DNA of 64,000 nt, from contig NZ_JABFHI010000001.1 in the NCBI RefSeq assembly GCF_013112225.1, forward strand, positions 620,001 to 684,000, read 5' to 3'. Source of the stretch: Vreelandella azerica (GTDB lineage: Bacteria > Pseudomonadota > Gammaproteobacteria > Pseudomonadales > Halomonadaceae). Below are positions 33,302-42,938 of this stretch, piece by piece (position 1 is the first letter of the stretch; each line of letters opens with the position of its first letter). Position numbers and translations under genes: made by a program. The notes below the pieces were generated by a model. The model was not told the DNA's origin and did not search any database. It worked only from the letters and a program-made list of their open reading frames with translations.

Positions 33302-33353
33302 TGATCGGCTCCATTAACGCTTGATAGTGAAAATGACAGGATATAAGCCATGT

Positions 33354-34523
33354 TTAGTTCGATTCGCTGAACAGCTCACGGCCGATCAGCATGCGACGGA
33401 TTTCACTGGTGCCCGCGCCGATTTCATACAGCTTGGCATCACGCAGCAGCCGGCCGGTGGGGTATTCGTTGATGTAACCGTTGCCGCCAAGCAGCTGAAT
33501 GGCGTCCAGCGCGACTTGAGTGGCTTTCTCGGCGCAGTAGAGAATCACCCCGGCAGCATCCTTGCGTGATGTCTGGCCCCGGTCGCAGGCACCGGCAACT
33601 GCGTAGAGGTAGGCGCGACAGGCATTCATGGTGGTGTACATATCCGCCACCTTGCCCTGGACCAGCTGGAATTCACCGATTGATTGGCCAAACTGCTTGC
33701 GTTCATGGATGTAGGGCATCACCACATCCATGGCTGCTTGCATGATGCCGATGGGGCCGGCAGCCAGCACGGCGCGCTCGTAATCAAGACCGCTCATCAA
33801 TACGCGAACGCCTTTGCCTTCATCGCCCAGAATGTTTTCTGCCGGTACCGCGCAGTCCTGGAACACCAGCTCGCAGGTGTTGGAGCCGCGCATGCCCAGC
33901 TTGTCGAGCTTCTGAGCGGTGGTGAAACCTGGCATGCCTTTTTCGATGATAAAGGCGGTAATGCCTTTCGAGCCGGCGTCCGGGTCAGTTTTGGCATACA
34001 CCACCAGCACATCGGCATCCGGCCCATTGGTGATCCACATTTTGTTGCCGTTGAGGATGTACTGATCGCCCTCCTTGCGAGCACGCAACTGCATGGAAAC
34101 CACATCAGAGCCTGCACCCGGCTCGGACATGGCCAGAGCACCAACATGATCGCCGCTGATCAGCTTGGGCAGATACTTGGCTTTCTGCTCTGGGGAAGCA
34201 TTGATTTTCAGTTGGTTGACGCACAGGTTGGAGTGAGCGCCATAGGAAAGTGCCACTGATGCACTGGCACGGGAAATTTCTTCCATGGCAATACAGTGGG
34301 CCAGATAGCCCATGCCGCTGCCGCCGTCTTCTTCTGAGACGGTAATGCCGAGCAGGCCCATATCGCCAAACTTCTTCCACAGATCATTGGGGAACTCATT
34401 ATTGGCATCTATTTCGGCAGCGCGTGGAGCAATTTCATCCCGCGCGAAGGCGTTGACCTGTTCACGCAGCATGTTCAGTTCATCATCAAGGCCGAAGTTC
34501 AGTTCTGAGTAGTGGGTAAACAT
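33354..34523 (-). CDS. liuA: Isovaleryl-CoA dehydrogenase
   Basis: FAD-dependent oxidation of isovaleryl-CoA to 3-methylcrotonyl-CoA, passing electrons to ETF. The ATG at 34523 follows AAAGGTGATTGACA. Motifs: [30 protein letters not shown], and [32 protein letters not shown] with the family C-terminal Arg. About 389 residues. Confidence 0.94.
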   Translation of the reverse strand: MFTHYSELNFGLDDELNMLREQVNAFARDEIAPRAAEIDANNEFPNDLWKKFGDMGLLGITVSEEDGGSGMGYLAHCIAMEEISRASASVALSYGAHSNLCVNQLKINASPEQKAKYLPKLISGDHVGALAMSEPGAGSDVVSMQLRARKEGDQYILNGNKMWITNGPDADVLVVYAKTDPDAGSKGITAFIIEKGMPGFTTAQKLDKLGMRGSNTCELVFQDCAVPAENILGDEGKGVRVLMSGLDYERAVLAAGPIGIMQAAMDVVMPYIHERKQFGQSIGEFQLVQGKVADMYTTMNACRAYLYAVAGACDRGQTSRKDAAGVILYCAEKATQVALDAIQLLGGNGYINEYPTGRLLRDAKLYEIGAGTSEIRRMLIGRELFSESN

Positions 34524-34611
34524 TGTCAATCACCTTTGTGCGTGTCCGTGAGATAGTCGGGGCGGGTTGCCCCTAGCTCGTCTTGTTTAGGATTAGTTCG
34601 TTTTTTATAAA

Positions 34612-34625
34612 GAGTTACGTAATCA
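34612..34625 (-). promoter_or_regulatory. TTACGTAA element before liuA
   Basis: Perfect 8-bp palindrome TTACGTAA at 34615-34622, between liuR and liuA. It resembles the ACGT core of the stronger LiuR-like boxes but is short, so it may be chance or a secondary site. Confidence 0.25.
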
Positions 34626-34648
34626 GAATCGCTAGTAGCTTTAAATGC

Positions 34649-35107
34649 TTAATGTACTGTGGCAGATTTACCGCTCTCTTTGGCGGCTGTTTTTTTGCTC
34701 ACACTGTGAGGCTCGCTGTCCTGCCGTTCGTTAAGCTCTTCCAGTGCCTGGCGGCAGCGAATTTCAGCACTTTCCAGTTCCAGCTGCACCATGGTGATGT
34801 CTTTCATCTGTTGCTCCAGCGCGGCGCGGCGCTCGGAAATCTTGCTGAGCATCAGATGCAGCTGCTTTTCGCTGCCGCTGCGGGTTTCGTCCCAGAGTTC
34901 AAACAGCTCACGAATTTCTGCCAGGGAAAACCCCAGCCGCTTGCCACGCAGGGTGAGCTTGAGGCGGACCCGGTCCTTGCTGCTATAAACACGTGTCTGC
35001 CCACGACGGCTGGGGTGCAGAAGTTCCTGGTCTTCATAAAAGCGAATGCTGCGTGTGGTCACATCGAATTCACTGGCCAGTTCGCTGATGGTGTATGTTT
35101 TGCTCAT
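34649..35107 (-). CDS. liuR: MerR-family regulator LiuR
   Basis: 152 residues. An N-terminal MerR winged helix (TYTISELASEFDVTTRSIRFYEDQELL region, residues 4-30) is followed by RGQTRVYSSKDRVRLKLTLRGKRLG and a dimerisation coiled coil to about residue 120. It heads the minus-strand leucine operon. A perfect ACGTTAACGT palindrome lies about 95 bp upstream of its start, suggesting autoregulation. The Lys/Ser-rich tail is unremarkable. Confidence 0.9.
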   Translation of the reverse strand: MSKTYTISELASEFDVTTRSIRFYEDQELLHPSRRGQTRVYSSKDRVRLKLTLRGKRLGFSLAEIRELFELWDETRSGSEKQLHLMLSKISERRAALEQQMKDITMVQLELESAEIRCRQALEELNERQDSEPHSVSKKTAAKESGKSATVH

Positions 35108-35195
35108 CGCATCATGTCTCTTGTTAGGTTCTCTCGACGAGGTTAGGTGTCAGGGATACGTCATTATGGAACCTTTTAACTGAGGCTAAAACAAG

Positions 35196-35213
35196 TTCAC
35201 GTTAACGTAAAGG
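35196..35213. promoter_or_regulatory. LiuR-like operator upstream of liuR
   Basis: TTCACGTTAACGTAAAGG contains the perfect palindrome ACGTTAACGT at 35199-35208. MerR regulators bind such symmetric sites between promoter elements. The same core recurs before the valine genes at 40459-40478. Confidence 0.55.
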
Positions 35214-35362
35214 GTAAATTGATTAATATTTTGTCGCGGTGTTTTTGGTTAAGTGTCTGATATAAATGTCTATATGGGTAATTTTTAGCACTTAAAATAC
35301 CTTGGATAGACCAAAGTTGTAATTGTCAGAGACCCATCTGCGTTGCTAGTTTGAGGTTACAT

Positions 35363-35378
35363 CTTACGTTTAGGTAAG
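35363..35378. promoter_or_regulatory. Possible LiuR-like operator upstream of livG
   Basis: CTTACGTTTAGGTAAG has 5-bp arms (CTTAC / GTAAG) around GTTTAG and keeps the TTACGTT core. It lies about 80 bp before the livG start. Weaker than the other two boxes. Confidence 0.35.
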
Positions 35379-35456
35379 GATAGAGCGCCGGCTAACCAAG
35401 TTGCTCTGGTCGGTGGATTCAGTCAGCACAATAACAACAAAGAGGCTTGTTACGGT

Positions 35457-36251
35457 ATGAGTGCAGACGAAACTCTGGCCAGTGAAATAGTGCTTGAAAC
35501 CCGCGGCCTGACCAAAGAATTTCTAGGATTTACCGCAGTTGATGACGTTAACCTCCAGGTTCAGGAAGGGCACATCCATGCCCTGATCGGCCCTAATGGT
35601 GCGGGGAAGACGACAGTCTTCAATTTGCTGACCAAATTTCTTCCACCTACGCATGGTGAGATTCTCTATCGTGGGAAGCCAATCACCAAATTGAAATCCA
35701 ATGAGATCGCTCGAATGGGGCTGGTGAGATCGTTTCAGATTTCTGCCGTATTCGCCCACATGACAGCCTTGGAAAATGTGCGCGTTGCGCTACAACGGAA
35801 CCTGGGGACTTCGTTTCATTTCTGGAAGTCGGAAAAGTCGTTGAACCACCTCAATGAAAGAGCCCTTGCTCTGCTGGAGGAAGTAGGCCTGCGCGAATAC
35901 GCCGATATTCTGACAGTTGAAATGCCTTATGGGCGTAAGCGTGCGCTTGAAGTGGCGACGACCTTAGCCCTTGAGCCAGACATGATGCTGCTTGATGAGC
36001 CAACCCAAGGCATGGGCGCTGAAGACGTGGATCGTATTGTCGAGTTGATTCAGCGGGTTTCCAAAGGGCGCACTGTGTTGATGGTGGAACATAACCTGAG
36101 TGTTGTCAGCCGTTTGTGTGATCGTATTACGGTACTCGCCCGTGGGGCGGTGTTGGCTGAAGGCGATTATGACAGCGTTTCCCGCAATCCGCTGGTACGT
36201 GAGGCTTATATGGGCAGTGAGGCAGCGGAAGAAGAGGGGGCACAGGTATGA
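35457..36251 (+). CDS. livG: Branched-chain amino acid-type ABC transporter ATPase LivG
   Basis: 264 residues. Walker A GPNGAGKTT at about residues 44-52, Q-loop in RSFQISAVF, Walker B MMLLDEPTQGM and H-switch MVEHNLSVV. The signature loop is an atypical MPYGRKRALEVA. A BCA_ABC_TP_C tail follows (VLAEGDYDSVSRNPLVREAYMG). First gene of a five-gene transporter operon, overlapping livF by 4 bp. Substrate class is inferred from family and from flanking leucine and valine genes. Confidence 0.9.
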   Translation: MSADETLASEIVLETRGLTKEFLGFTAVDDVNLQVQEGHIHALIGPNGAGKTTVFNLLTKFLPPTHGEILYRGKPITKLKSNEIARMGLVRSFQISAVFAHMTALENVRVALQRNLGTSFHFWKSEKSLNHLNERALALLEEVGLREYADILTVEMPYGRKRALEVATTLALEPDMMLLDEPTQGMGAEDVDRIVELIQRVSKGRTVLMVEHNLSVVSRLCDRITVLARGAVLAEGDYDSVSRNPLVREAYMGSEAAEEEGAQV

Positions 36252-36989
36252 ATACGGCAGAACAGCTTGAAACACAGCAACCGCAACAGGCGGAAATGAT
36301 CCGAGTGCAGGATCTGCATGCCTTCTACGGTGAATCGCACATCCTTCATGGTGTTGACTTTAACGTCAAGCGCGGCGAGTTGGTGACACTGCTTGACGCA
36401 ACGGTGCCGGTCGCAGTACGACGCTCAAGTCGATCATGAATATGGTGGGGCGGCGAACCGGCTCCATCATGATCAATGGCAACGAAACCTTGAAGATGAA
36501 GCCTCATCATATCCCACGCCTTGGGATTGGCTATTGTCCGGAAGAGCGTGGAATTTTTGCCAGCCTGGATGTCCATGAGAACTTGTTGCTGCCGCCCACG
36601 GTGCGCTCGGATGGCATGTCGCTGGATGAAATCTACGCCATGTTTCCCAATCTCTATGAGAGCGTCGCCGCAGCCCGGGGACGCGGCTTTCAGGTGGCGA
36701 GCAGCAGATGCTGGCTATGGCGCGCATACTGCGCACCGGTGCACGTATCCTGCTGCTTGATGAAATTACTGAAGGCCTGGCGCCGGTCATCGTCCAGAAA
36801 TTGGCGGAAGTGCTGGAACAGTTAAAAGAAAGAGGCATGACAATCGTGCTGGTTGAGCAGAACTTCCGCTTTGCAGCGCCGCTGGCCGATCGTCACTTTG
36901 TGATGGATCACGGCCAGATTGTCGAGGAAATCACCGCGGCCGAGCTACCTTCGCGCCGAGAACATCTCAATAGCATGCTGGGGGTGTAA
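36248..36989 (+). CDS. livF: ABC transporter ATPase LivF (two frameshifts as read)
   Basis: Second ATPase of the HAAT-type transporter, about 247 residues repaired. The frame breaks at about 36395 inside Walker A: one added G gives LLGRNGAGRSTTLKSIM. It breaks again near 36659-36662, where an apparent extra AG (or one missing base) disrupts YERRRSPGTRLSGGEQQMLAMARIL. After that, Walker B is LLLDEITEGLAP and the H-switch is LVEQNFRFA. The repaired Walker A has Arg-Ser where Lys-Thr is usual; LivF-type proteins often read GRNGAGRTT, so this may be natural. Confidence 0.87.
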
Positions 36990-37102
36990 GCACATATAAA
37001 ATTAATAACGTAAGCCATAAAGACAACAAACACAGACTTGAAAATATCACATCAACGTACGTCGTAACACAACAACAAAGGCCCAAGGGCCAGGAGACGA
37101 GC

Positions 37103-38326
37103 ATGACTTTCATGAAAAAAACGCTGACCGCCAGTATCGCCGTTGCCGCTGCTACCAGCATGGCCATATCGACTGCTCACGCTGAAATCAGCGATGGCGA
37201 AGTGCGTATTGGCTACCTGGCAGATATGTCGGGCACCTATCGTGATCTGGCCGGCCCGGGTGGCCTGGCTGCGATGGAGATGGCCATTGAGGATTTCGGT
37301 GGCAGTGTTAACGGTGCACCAATTGAAGTTTTCAGTGCTGATGACCGTAACAGCGCGGACGTTGGCGCGAATACAGTACGCGAATGGATCGATCGGGATA
37401 ACGTCGATATGGTGGGCGGCCTGGTAGCCTCTTCGGTTTCTATTGCTGTTACCAAGGTAGTCGAGGAAAACAACAAGCTGGCTATTATTTCCGGTTCAGC
37501 CGCGTCCAGCATTACCAATGAGCATTGCACGCCCAATCATATCCACTATGTTTATGATACCTATCCGCTGGCTAACGGTACGGCTAAGGCTGTTGTCGAT
37601 CAGGGCGGTGATAGCTGGTTCATGCTGACGGCTGACTATGCCTTCGGCCATGCGCTGGAAGGCGACGTTACCAAGGTGGTTGAAGAAAGCGGCGGCGAAA
37701 TTGTTGGCGGTGTGCGCCACCCTTTCCCGACCAGTGACTTCTCTTCCTATATTCTTCAGGCGCAAGGCTCTGGTGCCAAGATTGTTGGTTTGGCCAATGC
37801 CGGTGCTGATACCGTTAACGCCATTACCACCGCTAGCCAGTTTGGCCTGACCCAAAGCGGTCAGCAGCTTGCCGGTCTACTGATCTTCCTTAACGATGTT
37901 CACGCGCTTGGCCTTCAGGCGACTCAGAACCTGCTGCTGACCACCGGCTGGTACTGGGATATGGACGAGGAAGCACGTGCTTGGGCAGACCGCTATTACG
38001 AAGAAGTGGGGGCACGTCCAACCATGGTTCAGGCGGGCATCTACTCCAGCACCATGCATTACCTGAAGTCTGTTGAAGCAGCGGGTACCGATGACCCTGA
38101 AGTGGTGCGTGCCCAGATGGCGGCTGAACCGATCAATGATTTCTTCGCCCGCAACGGCCAGATCCGTGAAGATGGTCGCATGGTGCATGATATGTATCTG
38201 GCCCAGGTGAAAACCCCGGAAGAGTCTACGAATGAGTGGGATCTCTACAAGATCCTCAGCACCATTCCTGCCGACGAGGCTTATCGTCCGTTATCCGAAA
38301 GCCAGTGCGATCTGGTGCAGAACTGA
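37103..38326 (+). CDS. Periplasmic substrate-binding protein of HAAT-family ABC transporter
   Basis: About 407 residues. A signal peptide (KKTLTASIAVAAATSMAISTAHA) is followed by a Peripla_BP_6 type I fold: EVRIGYLADMSGTYRDLAGPG, VGGLVASSVSIAVTKVVEE, GDSWFMLTADYAFGHALEGD. The segment LNDVHALGLQATQNLL is common in SBPs that bind aromatic or other carboxylates rather than classic LivJ/LivK, so the ligand may be a branched-chain or aromatic acid. It sits between livF and livH, which supports its place in this transporter. Confidence 0.85.
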   Translation: MTFMKKTLTASIAVAAATSMAISTAHAEISDGEVRIGYLADMSGTYRDLAGPGGLAAMEMAIEDFGGSVNGAPIEVFSADDRNSADVGANTVREWIDRDNVDMVGGLVASSVSIAVTKVVEENNKLAIISGSAASSITNEHCTPNHIHYVYDTYPLANGTAKAVVDQGGDSWFMLTADYAFGHALEGDVTKVVEESGGEIVGGVRHPFPTSDFSSYILQAQGSGAKIVGLANAGADTVNAITTASQFGLTQSGQQLAGLLIFLNDVHALGLQATQNLLLTTGWYWDMDEEARAWADRYYEEVGARPTMVQAGIYSSTMHYLKSVEAAGTDDPEVVRAQMAAEPINDFFARNGQIREDGRMVHDMYLAQVKTPEESTNEWDLYKILSTIPADEAYRPLSESQCDLVQN

Positions 38327-38356
38327 GCCGGATAGCAGTCTTTCAGGATAAGTAAC

Positions 38357-38386
38357 CGAAGCGGTCGGTGATGACCGGCTGCTTCG
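38357..38386 (+). promoter_or_regulatory. Intercistronic hairpin between SBP and livH
   Basis: CGAAGCGGTCGGT and ACCGGCTGCTTCG pair over 13 positions with two mismatches and a GATG loop. No T tract follows. Such hairpins after SBP genes can protect the upstream transcript and lower permease expression; that role is inferred. Confidence 0.5.
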
Positions 38387-38410
38387 CTTGACGGCGAGGA
38401 GTATTACACC

Positions 38411-39298
38411 ATGATGATGATATTTGGCGTGCCCCTGGCGGTATTTATGGGGCAGCTCACGCTTGGGCTGGTCAACGGCGCCTTCTATGCGCTACTGAGC
38501 CTTGGGCTGGCAGTTATTTTCGGTTTGCTGAAAATTGTCAACTTCGCTCACGGTGCGCAGTACATGCTTGGCGCCTTTGCCACGCTGTTGGCCTTTCAGT
38601 ACCTGGGAATCAACTACTGGCTGGCGCTTTTGCTGGTGCCGCTGGTGGTGGGTGCTTTTGGTATGCTGCTGGAGCGTTATCTGCTGCGCAGAATCAGTCA
38701 CCTGGATCATCTCTATGGCTTGCTGCTGACCTTTGGTTTGGCGCTGATTTTCGAAGGTACTCTGGTCAACTTCTTTGGTGTATCCGGGGCGCGCTATGCC
38801 ACGCCGGAAGTGTTTCAGGGTGGCCTGAATCTGGGCTTCATGTTCCTGCCGACCTACCGTGCCTGGGTGCTGGTAGCGGCATTGGCGATGTGCCTGTTTA
38901 CCTGGTTCATGATTGAACGTACCCGCTTGGGGGCCTATCTACGCGCGGGTACCGAGAACTCCCAGTTGATGCAGGCCTTTGGCGTTAACGTACCGCTTCT
39001 TATCACATTGACCTACGGGTTCGGGGTGGGGCTGGCAGCGTTTGCCGGAGTGTTGGCGGCACCGCTTTATCCCGTTTCACCGACCATGGGGTCCAGCCTG
39101 CTGATTGTGGTGTTCGCTGTGGTGGTTATCGGCGGTATGGGGTCGATTCTTGGGGCCATCATGACGGGGCTGGCGATGGGTATCATCGAAGGTTTAACCA
39201 AGGTGTATTACCCGGAAGCTGCCAATACGGTAATTTTCCTGGTGATGATTCTAGTTCTGATGTTCCGCCCTGCGGGCCTGTTCGGTAAGGAGGCATAA
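38411..39298 (+). CDS. livH: ABC transporter permease LivH
   Basis: 295-residue BPD_transp_2 permease with about eight membrane segments. Typical start GLVNGAFYALLSLGLAVIFGLLKIVNFAHG and an EAA-like region around FAGVLAAPLYPVSPTMG. It ends two bases before livM. No indel was seen. Confidence 0.92.
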   Translation: MMMIFGVPLAVFMGQLTLGLVNGAFYALLSLGLAVIFGLLKIVNFAHGAQYMLGAFATLLAFQYLGINYWLALLLVPLVVGAFGMLLERYLLRRISHLDHLYGLLLTFGLALIFEGTLVNFFGVSGARYATPEVFQGGLNLGFMFLPTYRAWVLVAALAMCLFTWFMIERTRLGAYLRAGTENSQLMQAFGVNVPLLITLTYGFGVGLAAFAGVLAAPLYPVSPTMGSSLLIVVFAVVVIGGMGSILGAIMTGLAMGIIEGLTKVYYPEAANTVIFLVMILVLMFRPAGLFGKEA

Positions 39299-39300
39299 CC

Positions 39301-40292
39301 ATGGCAGACGCTCAAACCTTAGCAAGACCTTCGGCGGTAATAGAACGTCAGAAGCGTGCCACTATGCGGCGCAACCTGTTTTACATTGCCCTGATAGTTG
39401 TGGGCTTGGTAGCCCCTTTTGTGGCCTACCCCGTTTTTCTGATGAAGGTGCTGTGCTTTGCCTTATTTGCCTGCGCCTTTAATCTTCTGCTGGGCTATGC
39501 AGGGCTTCTGTCTTTCGGTCACGCGGCTTTTCTGGCCACGGGCGGCTATATCACAGGCTACCTGTTGGCAAGCTACCCGGGCCTGACGCCGGAACTTGGC
39601 ATTATTGCAGGTACGCTGGTGGCCATTGTATTGGGTGCCCTGTTCGGTATTCTGGCGATCCGTCGCCAGGGCATCTACTTTGCCATGGTGACTCTGGCGC
39701 TGGCTCAGCTGGTGTATTTCGTGTTCGTTCAGGCGCCTTTTACCGGCGGTGAAGACGGCTTGCACGGTGTGCCGCGTGGTGAGCTGCTGGGCTTTATCAG
39801 CCTGCGCGATAACCTGGCAATGTATTACTTTGTCTTCGCGGTCTTCCTGTTTGGCTTTGCGGTGATCCAGCGTACGGTGCATTCCCCTTATGGGCAGGTG
39901 CTGAAAGCCATCCGTGAAAATGAACCTCGCGCTGTTTCCCTGGGCTACAACACGGATATGTACAAGCTGGTGGCCTTTGTGATTTCTGCGGCCCTGGCAG
40001 GGTTGGCAGGTTCCACCAAGACGGTGGTGTTTCAGCTGGCGTCATTGACGGATGCTCACTGGCATATGTCCGGCGAGGTTATCCTGATGACGCTGCTGGG
40101 GGTGTCGGCACGCTATTGGGGCCTGTCATGGGAGCCGGTATCGTGGTCAGCCTGCAGCATGTCCTGTCGCAATCACCACTGGGCAACTGGGTGAGTGTGA
40201 TCCTGGGGCTTATCTTTGTAATCTGCGTATTGAGTTTCCGCAGCGGTATCGTGGGTGAGATTACCCGGATGTATAACAAGAATTTCAAGTAA
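39301..40292 (+). CDS. livM: ABC transporter permease LivM (frameshifted as read)
   Basis: About 330-residue second permease. Family motifs: FNLLLGYAGLLSFGHAAFLATG, RRQGIYFAMVTLALAQLVYFV, and KAIRENEPRAVSLGYNTDMYK. The frame breaks in the G run 40098-40102. One added G gives LLGGVGTLLGPVMGAGIVV and a final stretch SFRSGIVGEITRMYNKNFK to the TAA at 40290-40292. A T-tailed terminator follows. Confidence 0.9.
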
Positions 40293-40350
40293 GCACATTT
40301 CTATCCAGCGTCAGTCAATAGGCGCACTGCGATTGTCTGTCCGTTGTCTT

Positions 40351-40372
40351 GGCGCTTTAGGGCGCCTTTTTT
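40351..40372 (+). terminator. Rho-independent terminator after livM
   Basis: GGCGC / GCGCC stem with a TTTAGG loop followed by six T. Confidence 0.75.
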
Positions 40373-40458
40373 GTGGCTAATATTTAGGGGGGACTTGAAT
40401 CCTTTCTAGCCAAAAGTCGCATTGGCCAAGCCATTGCTTGCTTGGGCGTTAGATAGTA

Positions 40459-40478
40459 AGTTAACGTAAACGTCAACT
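40459..40478. promoter_or_regulatory. LiuR-like operator upstream of the valine genes
   Basis: AGTTAACGT-AA-ACGTCAACT: two 9-bp arms, eight of nine positions complementary, sharing the ACGT/TTAACGT core with the box in front of liuR. It is about 95 bp before the acyl-CoA dehydrogenase start. Confidence 0.55.
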
Positions 40479-40571
40479 GGTTGATCGGCAGTGACCGGTC
40501 AACCACTTTTTAGTTAGTCAATAACGATAACAGCAAGCTATCAGCCCCTGGCTGACCAAGTGGAGAACCTC

Positions 40572-41726
40572 ATGAACTTTGAGCTCAACGAAGATCAGAT
40601 AGCCTTTGCCGATATGGCGCGCAACTTCGCGCTTAATGAACTCGAACCTCATGCTGCCGAGTGGGATCAGGAAGCTATATTTCCTGTTGATGTGATCCGC
40701 AAGGCGGGCGAGTTAGGTTTCTGCTCTTTATATGCGTCAGAAAGTGTTGGTGGCTTGGGCCTCTCGCGGCTGGATGCCAGCATTATCTTTGAGCAGCTTT
40801 CCATGGGCTGTACGTCAACCACCGCCTACCTGACCATTCATAACATGGTGACCTGGATGCTGGCGGACTTCGGCAAGCCGGAAGTGGTCGAGCAATGGGG
40901 CGAAAAACTGGCAACAGGAGAACTTCTAGGTTCCTACTGCCTGACCGAGCCCAATGCGGGCTCTGACGCGGCCTCATTGAAAACCACCGCCAAGCGTGAC
41001 GGCGACGACTTTGTACTCAATGGCAGCAAGATGTTCATTTCCGGCGCTGGCAGCACGGATTTTCTGGTGGTAATGGCACGCACCGGCGGCGAAGGTCCGG
41101 GTGGTGTCTCCGCCTTTGCGGTGGATGCCAAGAGCGCGGGCATCAGCTACGGCCGCAAGGAAGACAAGATGGGCTGGAACAGCCAGCCAACCCGGATGAT
41201 TACCTTCGAAGACGTATGCGTACCGGCGATCAATATGCTGGGTAACGAGGGTGACGGCTTCAAGATCGCCATGAAGGGGCTGGATGGCGGTCGCATCAAT
41301 ATTGCGACCTGTTCTATCGGCACCGCGCAGCAGGCGATCAACAAGGCTAAGGAACACATGCTGGAGCGCAAGCAGTTCGGTAAGCGTCTGGCCGATTTCC
41401 AGGCCCTGCAGTTCCGTATCGCTGACATGGTCACCGAGCTGGTAGCGGCGCGTCTGATGGTACGCATGGCAGCCGCCAAGCTGGACGCCGGTACGCCGGA
41501 TGCCGGTGTGTACTGCGCCATGGCCAAACGCTATGCCACGGATATTGGCTTCAAGGTGTGTGACGAAGCACTGCAGCTGTATGGCGGCTATGGCTACATC
41601 AAGGAATACCCGATGGAGCGCTACGTGCGTGATACCCGGGTACATCGCATTCTGGAAGGCACCAATGAAATCATGCGGTTGATTATTTCCCGCCGTGTGT
41701 TGGCCGATAACGCCACTGAGCTTTAA
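40572..41726 (+). CDS. Acyl-CoA dehydrogenase, probably isobutyryl-CoA dehydrogenase
   Basis: 384 residues; ATG at 40572 after TGGAGAACCTC. Motifs: YCLTEPNAGSDAASLKTTA, MFISGAGSTDFLVVMAR and LQLYGGYGYIKEYPMERYVRDTRVHRILEGTNEIM. The linked 3-hydroxyisobutyryl-CoA hydrolase and mmsB genes indicate valine catabolism (isobutyryl-CoA to methacrylyl-CoA). Short-chain specificity is inferred from context. Electron acceptor would be ETF. Confidence 0.88.
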   Translation: MNFELNEDQIAFADMARNFALNELEPHAAEWDQEAIFPVDVIRKAGELGFCSLYASESVGGLGLSRLDASIIFEQLSMGCTSTTAYLTIHNMVTWMLADFGKPEVVEQWGEKLATGELLGSYCLTEPNAGSDAASLKTTAKRDGDDFVLNGSKMFISGAGSTDFLVVMARTGGEGPGGVSAFAVDAKSAGISYGRKEDKMGWNSQPTRMITFEDVCVPAINMLGNEGDGFKIAMKGLDGGRINIATCSIGTAQQAINKAKEHMLERKQFGKRLADFQALQFRIADMVTELVAARLMVRMAAAKLDAGTPDAGVYCAMAKRYATDIGFKVCDEALQLYGGYGYIKEYPMERYVRDTRVHRILEGTNEIMRLIISRRVLADNATEL

Positions 41727-41774
41727 GCTTACCAAGGTCAATCAACCCGATTCTTGAGCTACCAGGAGCGCTAC

Positions 41775-42890
41775 ATGAGCAGTGTGATTTTTAGTGAACA
41801 CCCGACCCAGGATGGGCATGTTGTTGCCGAGATATGTCTCAACGCAGAGCGCAGCCTGAACGCGCTGACCCTGGAGATGATTGAGGAAATCCTGCCGCGC
41901 CTGGATGAGTGGGAAAAGAACGAGCATGTGGTGGCCATTCTGCTCGATAGCGCCGGTGAAAAAGCGTTTTGCGCGGGTGGCGATGTGGTCAACCTTTACA
42001 AGGCGATTAGCGGTGAGGGCGACCCTGAGTTTCCCCAGCGCTTCTTTGATCGGGAATACCGTCTGGATTATCGCCTGCATACCTATTCCAAACCGATTAT
42101 CTGTTGGGGCAGTGGTTTCGTTATGGGCGGCGGAATGGGCCTGTTAAGTGGCAGCAATCATCGTATTGTCACTGAAACCTCACGCCTGGCAATGCCAGAA
42201 GTCACCATCGGCCTCTATCCGGATGTGGGTGCCAGCTGGTTTCTTAATCGTCTCTCCAACGGTACTGGACGTTTTCTGGCGATTACCGGTAGCCAGATAA
42301 ATGCGTTGGATGCCCATCATCTGGGTCTCGCTGATCGGCTGATTGCCAGCGACAAACGCGACGCTCTGGTTGAGCAGTTAACGCAGGCGCAGTGGGGCGA
42401 TGAAGAACACATAGACGCTCAAGGTGTTGTAAATCGCGTTCTTCGCCAGCTTGAGCGCGATTCCCAGCCTGCGTTTGCCGAGCTCGACTCGCCAGTACAC
42501 AGATTCAGCCCTCTGATTCGCGAGCTGATGGATCATGACACCATCGAGCAGGCGGTCGCCGCTATTCTGGCGGTTGAAAGCGATGAGAAGTGGTTCCAGA
42601 AAGCCCAGAAAACCCTCGCCCACGGCAGCCCTGTTTCGGTCAAGCTGATCGATGAGCAGCTCAAACGTTCGAAGCACATGTCATTGGCTCAGGTCTTCCA
42701 GGCTGAGCTGGCGCTTTCAGTGCAGTGCTGCCGCCACCGCGAATTCCCGGAGGGTGTTCGTGCGCTTCTGGTCGACAAGGATAACAAGCCACAGTGGACA
42801 TACCCGGATGTGGCCTCGGTAGAAGACAGCTTTATTGATGGCTTGCTGACTCGGCCCTGGGCAGAAAATCCTTTGGATGACCTGAACTGA
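41775..42890 (+). CDS. 3-hydroxyisobutyryl-CoA hydrolase (enoyl-CoA hydratase family)
   Basis: 371 residues; ATG 41775 (MSSVIFSEHP) follows AGGAGCGCTAC. Crotonase fold with GEKAFCAGGDVVNLY, GFVMGGGMGLLSGSNHRIVTE and PEVTIGLYPDVGASWFLNRL. The C-terminal FPEGVRALLVDKDNKPQW is diagnostic for the HIBCH family, which releases CoA from 3-hydroxyisobutyryl-CoA in valine breakdown. A separate enoyl-CoA hydratase for the preceding step is not in this set. Confidence 0.9.
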   Translation: MSSVIFSEHPTQDGHVVAEICLNAERSLNALTLEMIEEILPRLDEWEKNEHVVAILLDSAGEKAFCAGGDVVNLYKAISGEGDPEFPQRFFDREYRLDYRLHTYSKPIICWGSGFVMGGGMGLLSGSNHRIVTETSRLAMPEVTIGLYPDVGASWFLNRLSNGTGRFLAITGSQINALDAHHLGLADRLIASDKRDALVEQLTQAQWGDEEHIDAQGVVNRVLRQLERDSQPAFAELDSPVHRFSPLIRELMDHDTIEQAVAAILAVESDEKWFQKAQKTLAHGSPVSVKLIDEQLKRSKHMSLAQVFQAELALSVQCCRHREFPEGVRALLVDKDNKPQWTYPDVASVEDSFIDGLLTRPWAENPLDDLN

Positions 42891-42938
42891 GCAGTTTTCC
42901 TCTTTTTTAATCAACGACACTCATACAAGGATAACAAG

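Larger units (their letters stand above)
35108..35456. other. Divergent regulatory region liuR / livG
   Basis: 349-bp AT-rich spacer between the leucine operon and the ABC transporter operon. It holds the palindrome at 35196-35213 and a second imperfect one at 35363-35378. No ORF is supported. Confidence 0.6.

Noticed and set aside
36380-36450. Walker A of LivF missing (dead ATPase)
   Set aside because: A single missing G at about 36395 explains it; the repaired reading has an acceptable GRNGAGRST motif.
40293-40571. Possible small RNA or tRNA in the livM-dehydrogenase gap
   Set aside because: Only a terminator and the LiuR-like palindrome are visible; no cloverleaf or other structure.
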